Origin: Pararge aegeria
Lineage: Eukaryota > Arthropoda > Insecta > Lepidoptera > Nymphalidae
Assembly: GCF_905163445.1 (NCBI RefSeq)
Contig: NC_053202.1
Coordinates: 4,092,001 to 4,156,000, forward strand
Direction: 5' to 3'
DNA: 64,000 nucleotides
A program made the position numbers and the translations under genes. This document shows, piece by piece, positions 1 through 10,632 of the stretch; position 1 is the stretch's first letter, and every line of letters begins with the position of its first letter. The notes below the pieces were generated by a model that was not told the DNA's origin, searched no databases, and saw nothing but the letters and a program-made list of their open reading frames with translations.

Positions 1-590
1 ATCAACATCGATATTTTAAACGATATTATGATCGATATTGTAATCGATGTAATAATCGAAATAACAATCGGTATTGTAATCGATATTTTAATCGATACTA
101 TAATCGATATTGTAATCAATATCATAATCGGTATTTTAATCGATATTTTAATCGATATTATAATCGATATTTAAAACGATACTGTAACCGATATTGCAAT
201 CGGTATTGTAATCGATATAATAATCGATATCATAATCGATATTTTAATCGATATTGTAATCGATATAATAATTGAAATAACAGTCGGTATTGTAATCGTT
301 ATCATAATCGGTATTTTAATCGATATTGTAATCGATATCATAATCGATATTTAAATCGATATTTTAATCAATAATATAACCGATATTTAAATTGATATTA
401 TAATCGATATCATAATCAATATTTTAATCGATATTGTAATCGATATGAAAATCGATATTTTAAACGATATTATGATTGATATTGTAATCGATATTGCAAT
501 TGATATTTTAATCCATATTATAATCGATATTGTAATCGATATCATAATCGATATTTAAATCGATATTTTAAACGATATTATGATAGATAT
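1..590. repeat. 12-bp ATCGATATT minisatellite, first block
   Basis: Tandem units of about 12 bp with consensus ATCGATATTNTA and many point variants (GTAATA, TTTAAA and similar in the last half). The palindromic hexamer ATCGAT recurs nearly every 12 bp. The array enters from outside the window, so its true start is unknown. Because 12 is a multiple of 3, long open frames of Ile/Ser or Asn/Tyr/Arg repeats arise across it; they are not genes. Confidence 0.93.
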
Positions 591-597
591 ATTATAA

Positions 598-725
598 GTA
601 TTTATGTATGTTATTCATATAATTATTCATCAGTTATCTTAGTACCTATAACACAAGCTACGCTTACTTTGGGGCTAGATGGCGATGTGTGTATTGTCGT
701 AGTATATTTATTTATTTATTATTTA
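598..725 (+). mobile_element. SINE family A, 3' part
   Basis: The 3' half of the tRNA-derived SINE seen in full at 13560-13830, including the core gctagatggcgatgtgtg and the TTTATTT tail. It lies between two satellite blocks, so either the SINE inserted into the satellite or the satellite expanded from the SINE tail. Confidence 0.8.
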
Positions 726-726
726 T

Positions 727-1313
727 TATATTGTAATCGATATAATAATCGAAATAACAATCGGTATTGTAATCGATATAATTATCGATATTTTAATCGA
801 TATTGTAATCGATATCATAATCGATATTTGAAACGATATTGTAATCGATATTGCAATCGATATTATAATCGATATCATAATCGATATTTTAATCGATATC
901 ATAATCAATATTCAAATCGATGCCATAATCAATATTCAAATCGATATTATAATCGATATATAAATTGATACTATAATCGATATTTAAATCGATTTCAATG
1001 ATCGAATGATTTCAGATTACAATACCGATTAAAATATCGATTATGAAATCGATTTAAATATCGATTATAGTATCAATTTATATATCGATTATAATATCGA
1101 TTTGAATATTGATTATGGTATCGATTTAAATATTGATTTTGATATCGATTAAAATATCGATTATGATATCGATTATAATATCGATTGCAATATCGATTAC
1201 AATATCGTTTCATATATCGATTATGATATCGATTACAATATCGATTAAAATATCGATAATTATATCGATTACAATACCGATTGTTATTTCGATTATTATA
1301 TCGATTACAATAT
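727..1313. repeat. 270-bp inverted repeat inside the satellite
   Basis: Positions 727-997 and 1044-1313 are reverse complements with only a handful of mismatches, separated by a 46-bp spacer. The innermost 17 bp (981-997 and 1044-1060) match exactly. The order of variant 12-mers is mirrored, so this is a real inverted duplication and not merely a product of palindromic units. Confidence 0.85.
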
Positions 1314-1853
1314 CGATCATAATATCGTTTAAAATATCGATTTAAATATCGATTATGATATCGATTATAATATCAATTTAAATATCGATTATATTATTGA
1401 TTAAAATATCGATTTAAATATCGATTATGATATCGATTACAATATCGATTAAAATACCGATTATATACCGATACTATAATCGATATTTAAATCGATATTA
1501 TAATCGACATCATAATCGATAACATAATCGATATTTTAATCGATATCATAATCGATATTGTAATCGATATTTAAATCGATTTTGTAATCCATATCATAAT
1601 CAATATAACAATCGATTTCATAATCGATAGTATAATCGATGTTGTAATCGATATCATAAACGATGTTCAAATGGATATTATAATCGATATCATAATCGAT
1701 ATCATAATCGATATTATAATCAATATTGTAATCGGTATTATAATCCATATCGTAATCGACATTAGAACGATAGTTAAATAATTATTCTAATCGATATCAT
1801 AAGCGATATAATAATAGATAGGTATTTAAATCGATGTTATAAACGATATTATT
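727..1853. repeat. 12-bp ATCGATATT minisatellite, second block
   Basis: The same 12-bp array resumes directly after the SINE tail. Unit orientation flips near 1000-1044 and flips back near 1450-1465. Units fade out after about 1800 into degenerate copies. Confidence 0.92.
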
Positions 1854-1935
1854 TAAAGTTGAGATTGTTACTAAATGTTGTTACCTTTATTTTCTGACAT
1901 TTGTATAAAATGGAAAATAATTTTATTATTAAGGT

Positions 1936-2325
1936 GTAATCAATCAAATAAATCAATCAATCAAATACACTTTATTGTACACCTAATTAAAAAAACAAGC
2001 ATAAATTATTAAAATAAAGGAGAAAAGGTACAATACGATTGGCGCAGTTTTCAGCGACCCTGCATTCTGAGTCCAAGGCCGTGGGTTCGATTCCCACAAC
2101 TGGAAAATGTTTGTGTGATGAGCATGAATGTTTTACAGTGTCTGGGTGTTTATAAATATTTATGTATATCATTCTAATATTCATCAGTCATATCAGTACC
2201 CCATAGCACATGCTACGCTTACTTTGGGACTAGATGGCGATGTGTGCATTATCGTAGTATATATATAAATTAATAGGCGGCCTTATATCTTAAAAGCGAT
2301 CTCTACCAGGCAACCATCCGAATCA
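1936..2325 (-). mobile_element. LINE 3' tail (family K) split by a SINE
   Basis: Starts with aatcaatcaatc and cactttattgtacacc, the reverse complement of a TGTACAATAAAG tail. It resumes after the SINE at 2270-2325 with gcggcctt..agcgatctct, the family K signature. Nested insertion is clear from the split. Confidence 0.65.
2030..2268 (+). mobile_element. SINE family A
   Basis: tRNA-derived SINE with a box A-like ggcgcagt and a box B-like gggttcgattccc, followed by the family body and the core gctagatggcgatgtgtg. It sits inside the LINE tail at 1936-2325. Confidence 0.85.
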
Positions 2326-3800
2326 AATTGAGTACATAAGGTAAGAAGAAGGGTTAGGGTGTAAACTTAAATAATAAACATAAATTACAAAAATAAATAT
2401 ATAATAATAAAAAATTAAATAAAATATACTAACTTCAAATGCTTACACATATAATATAAAAAATATTATAGAATATTTATATACAATAAATATAATATAA
2501 TAATGTTATATATTCTTGGAAACGCTTTATTAAATTGACTAAAAAAAAGAAACAATCACCCAAAACACTATACAATTAGTTTTATTAAATCAAAGATAAC
2601 AAATAATTTAAAATAACAAGTTTGACAGAATAAATGGCAGAGGCACAATGTTGAACGTTCGACGACTGACAAGGTAATGGCCGCTTGATGCTTTTGCGTT
2701 GCTTTTGCTTTTTCGGAAGGACACTTGCCGATAACCACCTGAGGGGTTGCTACGGCGTCACCGGGGAGGGGGCGAGGGCGAAAGGTCGCCATGAGAAGAG
2801 CCCCAGGTCTCGACGACATCGGGGGGGTGGCCGCTTGATCATTGTCAACTGCCTTATATAGGGAGCGCGCCTGCCTTGTTGCTTGGCGAAACTTTATTTC
2901 TAACAATATTATAATTTTTCATGCTATAGAATTGCAGATTCTAGCAGGGAACATTTAATGTTTGGTTAAAAGACGAAATTCGTTAACCACACTTTGCAAT
3001 CACGCAAATAAAGATGTTAATTTTGAATTCGAATTTCCTATTTCTCAAATCGAACCATCTTTTATAAAGCCTTGTCTCTGTACAGATTTAATGAGCACTC
3101 AAGACAAGTATCTTGTTTCTCAGAACCTAGTGATCCAGCAAATTGGATCATCCCATGGTATCTATTTATTAGACAAACACTGAGAGAAAAATCCAGCGAA
3201 ATAGGTCAATCAATTAGGGCCTGTTTGTGAAAAATATATATTGGATATCAAGTCACTTGCCATCCTCGTTACTCAGCCTGGTGACGCCATTTTTACTTTC
3301 GGGGAATCATCACCATAAAATGGAATTTTCTTTGTAAATTTAGTGGACTGTATATTTTAGGGTTTGCTGGATTCTTTTCCCCTTTTTTAATGTTAAACTA
3401 TGGCTTTAAAGGATATAAAACAAGGGATAACTAGGGTTGGACAGAAAAGTATTTGCACGTGGACTTACAGTTCGTCGTAATGCAGTTTTCCCTTGATTTC
3501 TCGTCACTTCACAAGGTTTCACAAGTTATCACTAAACACTAAAGCACTGATGTAGGTTTAAATACTATTAATCGTCCAGTATAAGGTTCCTTAGCCGGCC
3601 GGCCATGCGGTTTTATTGAATGGATGAGCGGAAGATTGACGTGCGTTTGCCGCGGATATAGGTGTGCGACTAATTAGCGACGAGATGCGGGCAGATAAGG
3701 AAGCGGATATATAAAAAATGGAAGATGGAAATCCATAGTGTAGCCATTACCTATTACTTCGGCCACAGATTAATGAGAATTTATCAAACACAGCCTATTA
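2326..3800. other. Intergenic, no gene recognised
   Basis: AT-rich sequence with one G+C-rich island at about 2640-2900. The island carries a minus-strand open frame of 112 codons (2568-2906) with no domain I recognise. A smaller G+C-rich patch lies near 3590-3680, around a GGCCGGCCGGCC stretch. No repeat family seen elsewhere in the window matches this interval. Confidence 0.5.
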
Positions 3801-3807
3801 TAAGTTA

Positions 3808-3965
3808 CTAGCTGACCCCAGCGCCATCTGTCGGGCTAATTTGTGAATCTAAACCATCCAGGGTGCCACCCAAACGCATACCGAAAAATTCATTCAAATC
3901 GGTCCAGCCGTCTAGGAGGAGTTCAGTGACATACACACGCACACAAGAAATATATATATAAAGAT
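3808..3965 (-). mobile_element. Helitron-like 3' end fragment
   Basis: On the plus strand it opens with ctagctgacccc and runs through a cattcaaatcggtccagccg stretch, the style of the non-autonomous repeats that end in CTAGT. Only a short piece remains. Confidence 0.4.
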
Positions 3966-3969
3966 TTTA

Positions 3970-4280
3970 CGACCTTCATGGCGCAATGGTGAGCGTGTGT
4001 TTAATTTAAACAGGAGGTCCCGGGTTCGATTCCCGGCAGAAGCAATTTGGGAATTTATAATTTATGTATGCTTTCTGGTCTAGTCTGGTGCGAGGCTCCG
4101 GGCGTGGCTAGTTGCCACCCTACCGAGAAAGATGTGCCACTAAGCGATTTAGTGTTCCGGTACGATGTCGCGTAGAAACTGATTAGGGGTATGATTACCA
4201 TACTCGCCAACTGGTCCGCTACCATCTTAGACTGCACCATAACTTCCCACCAAGGGAGGTTGCAGTTATGGAATAACTTG
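3970..4280 (+). mobile_element. SINE family C
   Basis: tRNA-like head with tggcgcaatggtgagcg and gggttcgattcccgg, then a body containing ctagttgccaccctaccga and catcttagactgca. Partial copies lie at 33690-33800, 35150-35350 and 43862-43930. Confidence 0.75.
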
Positions 4281-4404
4281 TAGTGGAATAAGAAAAAAAG
4301 TTATACAGCCATAAAGTTCTAGAGCATAGACCCACCAAGCTACTCCAATACAAACTGGCGAGCTTTAACGATTATATTCTGGTGGGCATTTGGCATAAAG
4401 TTTT

Positions 4405-4600
4405 AGAACATAAAATATCACTCGCTTTAAAGGAAAACACCGTGAGGAAACCAGCATGCCTCAGAGTTCTCCATAATGTTCTCAGAGGCATGTTAAGTCC
4501 ACCAATCCGCACTTGGCCAGCGTGGTGGAATAAGGCCCAAACCCTTCTCGTTTTCGGAGGAAACCCGTGTCCTGCAGTGAATCGCTCTGATAAAACCACC
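4405..4600 (+). mobile_element. SINE family B, partial
   Basis: Body of the family B SINE: aaaatatcactcgc, then cctcagagttctcc and the ccagcgtggtgg core. The tRNA-like head is missing. A frame open on both strands here is incidental. Confidence 0.75.
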
Positions 4601-4647
4601 ATTAGCTTGGAAAACCAATATAGTTCAATATTGCTTGTGCTGGTGAA

Positions 4648-5140
4648 GCGGTGATAGCCCAGTGGGCATTACTTCGACTTCACTTTCCGACGGAACGAAT
4701 TCGAATCCCAGCACGCACTTCTAACTTTTCTAAGTTATGTGCGTTTTAAGCAATTAAAATACCACTTGCGTCAACGGTGAAGGAAAACATCGTGAGGTAA
4801 CCTGCATACCTGAGAGTTCTCCATAATTTTTTCACGTCAAAATAGGCTCTTTTAGATAAACTAGTGGCAAAATAAGTGTTATAAACTGTTAAAGTTTTCT
4901 TATTTTTTTGTTTTAATTTAATTTTATTGTATAAATTTCGTTTTGTACTTAATCCCTCAGCAATTTTGGTTAATGTTATTATTTATGTATAACTAAGTTG
5001 TGGAAACTTCATTAGTTTATGGGATATAAAAATACGGCATTACTCTTATAAATGTGAAATAATACTGTATGTTTCCATTGAAAAGCTAATAAATAAAGTG
5101 TTCTCAAAGGTGTGTAAAGTTCACCAATCCAGTGCCCGGT
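4648..5140 (+). mobile_element. SINE family B interrupted by a repeat
   Basis: Head gtgatagcccagtgggc and body from 4648 to about 4838, then the SINE resumes at about 5103-5140 (ctcaaaggtgtg..gttcaccaatcc). The gap is filled by another dispersed repeat. Confidence 0.7.
4890..5100 (+). mobile_element. Retroelement 3' tail, family L
   Basis: Shares taactaagttgtggaaactt and the end gctaataaataaag with 42236-42455. It is inserted in the SINE B copy just described. The coding part of the parent element is not present. Confidence 0.65.
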
Positions 5141-5965
5141 CTTTAAAATTCGAAGTGGGCACTTACCCATCTGTATGACCCATTTTTCTATCTCGCTATC
5201 GGCTAAGTACTAATCTGCAATTCCAAGTAAACTATCTGAGTGTAAAGTGCCTGAAATTCATTCAAATTCAGATTTCAAAAAGGAAAAATCTTTTACGCGA
5301 TTTGTCGTTTGTAGTTTTTTTATTTAAATTAAAATTTCTCCTAGTGGCCTAAAAAATTACCGCCAAGTCAGTGTCAAATTACGCATTTGAAAAAACTATT
5401 GCCGTTGCTCTGAGCTGGATCTCCTCATGTCATCTCCCTTAATGTGAGCAAGGGACGACTACAGCTCCGACCGATTTAACCCATAAAAAATTAACCAGAT
5501 CGACGTACTCGTTTATTAATCGAAAACTGAGCCTGCGTCTAGCTGAGAGATCTGAGATTACGTCTAGGTTTGTCATTTGTTTCATGTTATTTTTTCGTCA
5601 TATTTGTCTTTGTCCTCTGAACAAAGTAGTACAAAAGCCGTTTTTTTTATCATTTTAAAGGTAATATGATTGCAAAAAATCTACACTAGACTTCAATTAA
5701 AAAAAAAACATTATTGCTTTTGTGACAATATCCAGGAAGATAATATGGGAATGCATTTCTACGGAGAGTCTCGTATATACCATACTATACCATTCTCTTA
5801 AAGATTATAGGAGAATGTGCTCAAACCATTTTTTATATATCTCAAAACGCGATCAAATAAAGCGTGACGTTTGTCTTCGTTTAATAAACTCGGTATGAAA
5901 TATCGCGTTCATAATTCTTTAGAGGTGTAGTTTGAGTACCGCTACTATCGATACGTTTTTGCGCT
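5141..5965. other. Intergenic, no feature recognised
   Basis: AT-rich unique-looking sequence. I see no gene, no RNA gene and no match to the other repeat families of the window. Confidence 0.5.
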
Positions 5966-5969
5966 CACT

Positions 5970-6215
5970 GTTTGACGGCCGACAGGCGCAGTGGGCAGCG
6001 ACCCTACTTTCTGAGTCCAAGGCCGTGGGTTCGATTCCCACTATGGAAAATGCTTATGTGATGAACATTAATGTTTTTTTTATTATAAGTTATGTGTATT
6101 ATATTCATAAAAATATTCATCAGCTATCTTAGTACCCATAACGCTACGCTTACTTTTGGGCTAGGTGGCGATGTGTGTATTGTCGTAGTATATTTATTTA
6201 TTTATTTTTTATTTA
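5970..6215 (+). mobile_element. SINE family A
   Basis: Begins gacggccgacaggcgcagtg with box B-like gggttcgattccca, and ends in the TTTATTTATTT tail. A short internal deletion follows the tRNA-like head. Confidence 0.85.
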
Positions 6216-6225
6216 TAATTCAAGG

Positions 6226-6612
6226 AAGTGGTGATAGCCTAGTGGGTAGGACTTCGACTACACTTTCGTGGGGCTGAGTTCGAATCCCAGCACGCACCTC
6301 TAATTATCGTTATGTACGTTTTAAGAAATTAAAATATCACTTGCTTCCAATTCATTTCTTATAAGATGCTGGTCTGATATTAAGTTTTCCATAGCATTCT
6401 TAGTTCCTTTTAACTCCTGTTTTAATTCTGATATTTCCTGACAAATTTTATTAGTAGTTTGATTCTGAGTTGCACTAAAATTTTGGAAAAATGACTGTAT
6501 CTCATTTCGTAATTTATTTAACTCTTCTATAAAAACAGTAGCCGATTCAATTTCACACTTTGCTTCAACAGTGAATGAAAACATAATAACTGTAACGTTC
6601 TCAAAGGCGTGT
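6226..6612 (+). mobile_element. SINE family B split by an insert
   Basis: Head and first half at 6226-6352. The copy resumes at about 6561 with gcttcaacagtgaatg and runs to aaaggcgtgtgtag. The 208 bp between is foreign and carries an open frame on the minus strand. Confidence 0.65.
6321..6584 (-). other. Coiled-coil-like open frame of retroelement origin
   Basis: A minus-strand frame of 87 codons; its distinctive part (about 6353-6560) fills the gap in a SINE. The peptide is rich in Glu, Lys, Gln and Leu in heptad-like spacing (for example ELNKLRNEIQSFF and ISELKQELKG). This resembles the coiled-coil part of LINE ORF1 proteins. No start context, splice sites or partner exon were found, so it is probably a transposon fragment. 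Both ends of the frame are SINE sequence. Confidence 0.35.
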
Positions 6613-6614
6613 GT

Positions 6615-6979
6615 AGTTACGTAAGAAATGTGTGTTCGAAGTGTGAAGCGGTGCTAGCGCGTTACGTAGGAGTTCGACTTCACTTTCGGGGGGCTGAGTT
6701 CGAATCCCAGCACGCACCTCTAACATTTCTAAGTTATGTGCGTTTTAAGTAATTAAAATATCGGAGTGAGGAAATGCATGTCAGAGTTCTACATAATGTT
6801 CTCAAAGATGTGTGGAGTCCACCAATCCGCACTAGTCCAGCGTGGTAGACTACGGCCTCAACTCCTTCTCATTGTGGGAGGTGGCTCGTGCCCTGTAGTG
6901 GCCCGGTAATGGGTTGATACGATGATGATGATAATGACTCCAGGACTTCACACTTCGAACACACATTTCTTACGTAACT
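6615..6979. mobile_element. SINE family B bracketed by 34-bp inverted repeats
   Basis: Positions 6615-6648 and 6946-6979 are exact reverse complements over 34 bp. Between them lies a family B SINE (about 6643-6935, plus strand) ending in a GATGATGAT run. The inverted arms are not part of the family B consensus seen elsewhere in the window. Confidence 0.75.
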
Positions 6980-7238
6980 AACCACAAATGTATTGATTCA
7001 TCGCGACGTAACGTTTCTTACTTTCATTCAGAAGTTGCTTTGAAATCACACCTTAAGTAAGGCGAAAAATGTCCCAGGAGAATGACGTGATTTATGAATG
7101 GAATTTTAATTTTGGAAGATTTTTTATACTGTTTACTTTTAGGCACTTACTTCTGCTTACTTGTTTATTTGACTCATTATTAATGAGGATTAAATCACTT
7201 AAGACATGATTTTTTTGCTTAAGCAAATTGATTTATTA

Positions 7239-7683
7239 TCTATACTAATATTATAAAGAGGAAAGATTTGATTGTTTGTTTGTTTGCATCGAAAAGGCTT
7301 CAAAACTACTGAACCGATTTGAAAAATTCTTTCACTGTTGGAAAGCTACACTATCCCCGAGTGACATAGGCTATATCATATTTAAAAAAAAAAATCGGGG
7401 TCCTTAATAAAACTCCGATAGTATTACCCAAAGTGTAAAAAAATTATAATTATATTTAATATTATATAATTGTAATGAGGAAAGATTTGATTGTTTGTTT
7501 GTTTGTTTGATTTTTTGCATCGACAAACTGAAAAAAAAAAACTCCGAAACTACTGAACCGATTTGAAAAATTCTTTCACTGTTGAGAAGTTACATTATAC
7601 CCTGGTGGCATAGGCTATATAAAATCATAATTAATATTTAAATTTTTGTTAAAAAGCCGTGCGAAGCCGGGGTGGAATACTAG
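7239..7683 (+). mobile_element. Helitron-like non-autonomous element
   Basis: Starts tctatactaatattataaag and ends in ctagt after a short hairpin-capable stretch (gccgtgcgaagccgg). It contains aaaactactgaaccgattt, a stretch found in these repeats in Lepidoptera. A second copy of the 5' part begins near 7462, so one element seems to be nested in or duplicated within another. Assignment to Helitrons rests on the TC start, the CTAG end and the A/T insertion context. Confidence 0.6.
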
Positions 7684-8283
7684 TCTTTAATAATTATGTC
7701 AACTTACTCACAAAGAATATAATATTATTTTATTATATAAATATATATTTATTAATATATTTTTTGCGCTATATATAAAGTAATATATAATTGCGCTAAA
7801 TGCAATGATAGTGAAACTATTTATTTAAATCTTAATGGCACTGTTATAAGGTTATGCCAACTGTTTTTTATCGTTGTGTTAATAACAAAAATTACTAATT
7901 CACAAATTAAAACTTTTTTTACTACTCATTAGAGCGAAGTTACTAAAGTAAGATTGTAATTATGTAGATACATGAACTTAGGTTTAAAGCAATTATACGT
8001 ACCCAGGTCATGTAGGTCTACAAAAAACTAATAACTATATAAGAACTATTTTAAAACGAATTAAAACTACTTCTAACTTAAATCTCCTTTTACATTTTGC
8101 TGAAATAATTCTCGGCCTACAAGGTGGGATAAGCCAGAGTTATATTCACCTCAGTAGAAGTTTAATTCGGTAATTTGCTTCGGGCAAACCCGCTAAGTCT
8201 AGCAGTTATTAGTTATTATAGTTAGTATATATTATATACTATAATATACTATAATATATATACTAGGTATATTGCCGTGCAGA

Positions 8284-8400
8284 CTAATTCTGTCTCCATG
8301 GTCTAGTGATTAGCATGTTCACGGATCACGAAATCTTAGGTTTGATTCCCGCTTTTTCTCGATAGACAAAAAAATAATGGGGTATTGTGTTATTCTGTCA
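8284..8400 (+). mobile_element. tRNA-derived SINE family D head
   Basis: Contains tggtctagtgattagcatg (box A-like) and ggtttgattccc (box B-like). Another copy lies at 12753-12835. It is not a functional tRNA, because no matching acceptor stem closes it. Confidence 0.55.
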
Positions 8401-8720
8401 AGGACTTCCCAGTCTTGCGTTACAATGCTTATTTCTGTTGTAAGCTGCATTATTGCTATACAATTGATGAATTTTTTAATGACAAGGTTGCTTGGAAGCT
8501 TCCGGCTCCGCTTTCAGCTCTCACAAGATAGAAAAATGAATGTTAAAATGCAAAATGTAAATTGTTGATGTTGGAAAAGAGCAACTGCTGAGTTTCTTGC
8601 CGGCTTCTTCTCGGTAGAATTTGCCTTCCGAACCGGTGGTAGAATCACTACAAACAGACAGACTTGACGTTTCAAAAGTGCTTATATTAGGCCTACTTGA
8701 AATAAATGAATTTTGAATTT
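8400..8720 (+). mobile_element. LINE 3' end, family J
   Basis: End of a LINE ORF2 (MTRLLGSFRLRFQLSQDRKM in one frame) followed by the 3' UTR with accggtggtagaatcac and a GAATTTTGAATTT tail. The same family lies at 43580-43860, 49405-49610, 52665-52812 and 60190-60620. Confidence 0.7.
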
Positions 8721-8734
8721 TGAATTTTTTTGAA

Positions 8735-8838
8735 TTGCAATGCTGTGTTCCGGTCTGAAGAGCGTGGCTGAAGGTGTTATTACAGACACATTAGGCTCAA
8801 TACCTACGCCTCAGTTTGATGGACACTAAAAAAAAAAA
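8735..8838 (+). mobile_element. SINE-like repeat fragment, family F
   Basis: Contains gcaatgctgtgttccgg and the end aatacctacgcctcag, matching the end of the repeat at 18490-18885. It stops in an A run. Confidence 0.5.
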
Positions 8839-8845
8839 AAAAAAA

Positions 8846-8975
8846 ATATTCATTTATTTCAAGTAGACCTAATTTATAAGCACTTTTGAAACGTCAACTC
8901 AGTCTGCTTTTAGTGACTCTACCACCGGTTCGGAAGGCAGATTCCACTGAGAAGAGCCGGCAAGAACTGAGAAGA
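8846..8975 (-). mobile_element. LINE 3' tail, family J
   Basis: Reverse-complement tail of family J: tcatttatttcaagtag followed by accaccggttcggaaggcag. Only the tail is present. Confidence 0.65.
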
Positions 8976-9237
8976 AAAAGTAAAAGTAAAAATCAAGTGC
9001 AACTGAAAAAAGCTTATATTTTTTTGGAGTGGAGCATTTGTTTGAATAAAAAGATGTTACAAATATACTCTGCATTGATCAGGCTTAATTGAGTCATGAA
9101 ATGGGTTCGCATATAGGTTTATTGAAAATATAAAGTGTTGTCTCCGACAAAAGTAACAGAGTAACAAAGAAAACTTTTACTCATTATAATAAACAAAGAT
9201 GAATACAGATACAAAATGCAGTTCATGATATAATTAC

Positions 9238-9370
9238 CATACTTAAAAAGCACAAAGCACTTGATATTATTAAGTAGTTTTTCTTCCAGTTTTCTCAATA
9301 AAGAATTGTGTTACAGCACTTTCTGATAGTTGGCACATCCGATTATGATCATAGCCACATTAAAATGTAC
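9238..9370 (-). pseudogene. Sugar transporter pseudogene D, exon 5 remnant
   Basis: The minus strand is homologous to the 3' part of exon 5 of genes A-C, with residues AMIIIGC and then FFIEKTGRK in a second frame. At least one single-base loss shifts the frame after the IIIGC stretch, and in-frame stops follow. The donor (GTAATT after ATG) is still present at 9236-9237. The 5' two thirds of the exon are missing or unrecognisable. It is paired with the exon 4 remnant at 10334-10533. Confidence 0.8.
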
Positions 9371-9639
9371 TAGCGCAACGAACATTGCATCTATATTTAG
9401 TGCTCGTTGCGGATTTTTACCAGGTTTTTTATTCAAATTGTTTATAGTTGGGTTATGTAAACAAAATGTATTTTTTGAAACTCTAGCCTTCCCTGTGTTC
9501 GTTTAATTTTAAAATGTTTGCTTTACGCACTAATGCATTTTGCATTCATCTATTGGGTAAAAGCTGAAAAAAATAATTTAACCAATTTTTTTTTGTTTTG
9601 TTCAAATATGCGGGCGTTTTTGTAAATAGGTTTACATTT

Positions 9640-10100
9640 GACATCATCATCATCATCGTCATCATATCAACTGATAGACCTCCACTGCTGGACATAGTTT
9701 TCAGTAGGGAGTTTTAAATTCCACGGTTCTGTGCCCCTTGCATCCAGCGGCTCTCTCAGACGGGCTTGATATCGTTTGTGTTATCTAGTTGGGGGCCAAA
9801 CAACGCTGCGCTTACCAATGCGGGCCTGCCATTGGGGGCTGCCATTCCAGCAACTTGGGACCCCAACGTCCGTCTGTTCTCCAAGCTATGTGCACCACCA
9901 ATTTCCAATTCAGCTTTGCGACTCCTTGAACTATGTCGGTAGCTCTGGTTTAACTAAGGATCTCCTCATTTGGATCAAGTACAGATACTCCGAGCATAGC
10001 TCTCTCCATGGCCCGCTGAGTCACTCTGAGCCTTCTGATGAAGCCCAAAGTTAGCGACCACGTTTCCACTGAACCGTAGGTTCCACTGTTGGAAGAATTT
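9640..10100 (-). mobile_element. RTE-type LINE 3' fragment (family R)
   Basis: The minus strand carries the degenerate C-terminal end of an RTE-like reverse transcriptase ORF, including the DDI and TSIG-type terminal motifs seen in the cleaner copy at 57305-57830, and a CAT/ATC-rich tail near 9645-9665. It lies in the intron of pseudogene D. Confidence 0.6.
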
Positions 10101-10333
10101 GATCTTCGAACAGTTTTTTGTGGCAGTGAGGGATTTAAGACAAAAAGATGTCACGAACTTGAACGCTGCCCATCCGTGTTGGATACGGCGGTTAACCTCT
10201 TTCTCGAAATTGGGCCTACCTAACTGGATCGTGTGTCCTAGGTATTCGTCGATAATTTCGAGTGCAGTGCTCTCAACGAACACTGGTATATATATGCAGA
10301 AGGAATACTACAGAAGGTTTTAAATCAACGTAC

Positions 10334-10533
10334 CTTGTAACATATAGTAAATCGGTGTCTCTGGTATCCACAATAAACAGAATACACAAAATACGTAAAA
10401 TAGACTTAAAGCCAAAGGAAGATAAGTAATTGCCTTGTACGAAACAAATGGTCTAAAAGAGAATAACGTTATCGAACCCGAAGTGGTAAATATTCCAATA
10501 ACTGTCAAGAGTATTCCTATGATGTCTGTGTAT
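10334..10533 (-). pseudogene. Sugar transporter pseudogene D, exon 4
   Basis: An orphan exon homologous to exon 4 of genes A-C. It is open throughout, with an acceptor (CCAACAG) and a donor (GTACG) both intact. It ends PETPIYYMLQ, the PESP-type motif of sugar transporters. It is 200 nt rather than 191 because it carries three extra codons in the last membrane segment. No exon 1-3 can lie between it and the gene C stop at 11064 (about 530 bp, filled by SINEs), and its exon 5 is broken, so it cannot make a full protein. It might still be spliced as a downstream alternative exon, but nothing supports that. Confidence 0.8.
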
Positions 10534-10632
10534 CTGTTGGCAAAAGCAAAATGTACATACCAAAACTTACCAAGTATTCTAGGTAGGTATAGTAGTTTTG
10601 TAAAGTGGGGAAATAATTAAACTTTTGATAAC

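Noticed and set aside
669..1748. Open frames of Asn/Tyr/Arg or Ile/Ser repeats on both strands
   Set aside because: They arise because the satellite unit is 12 bp, a multiple of three; no start context, and variants in every unit.
2030..2110. tRNA gene at the head of a SINE
   Set aside because: Box A and B-like sequences are present but no closed cloverleaf, and the same head recurs with a SINE body at many sites.
8377..9092. Short plus-strand genes
   Set aside because: The frames are the ends of family J LINE copies.
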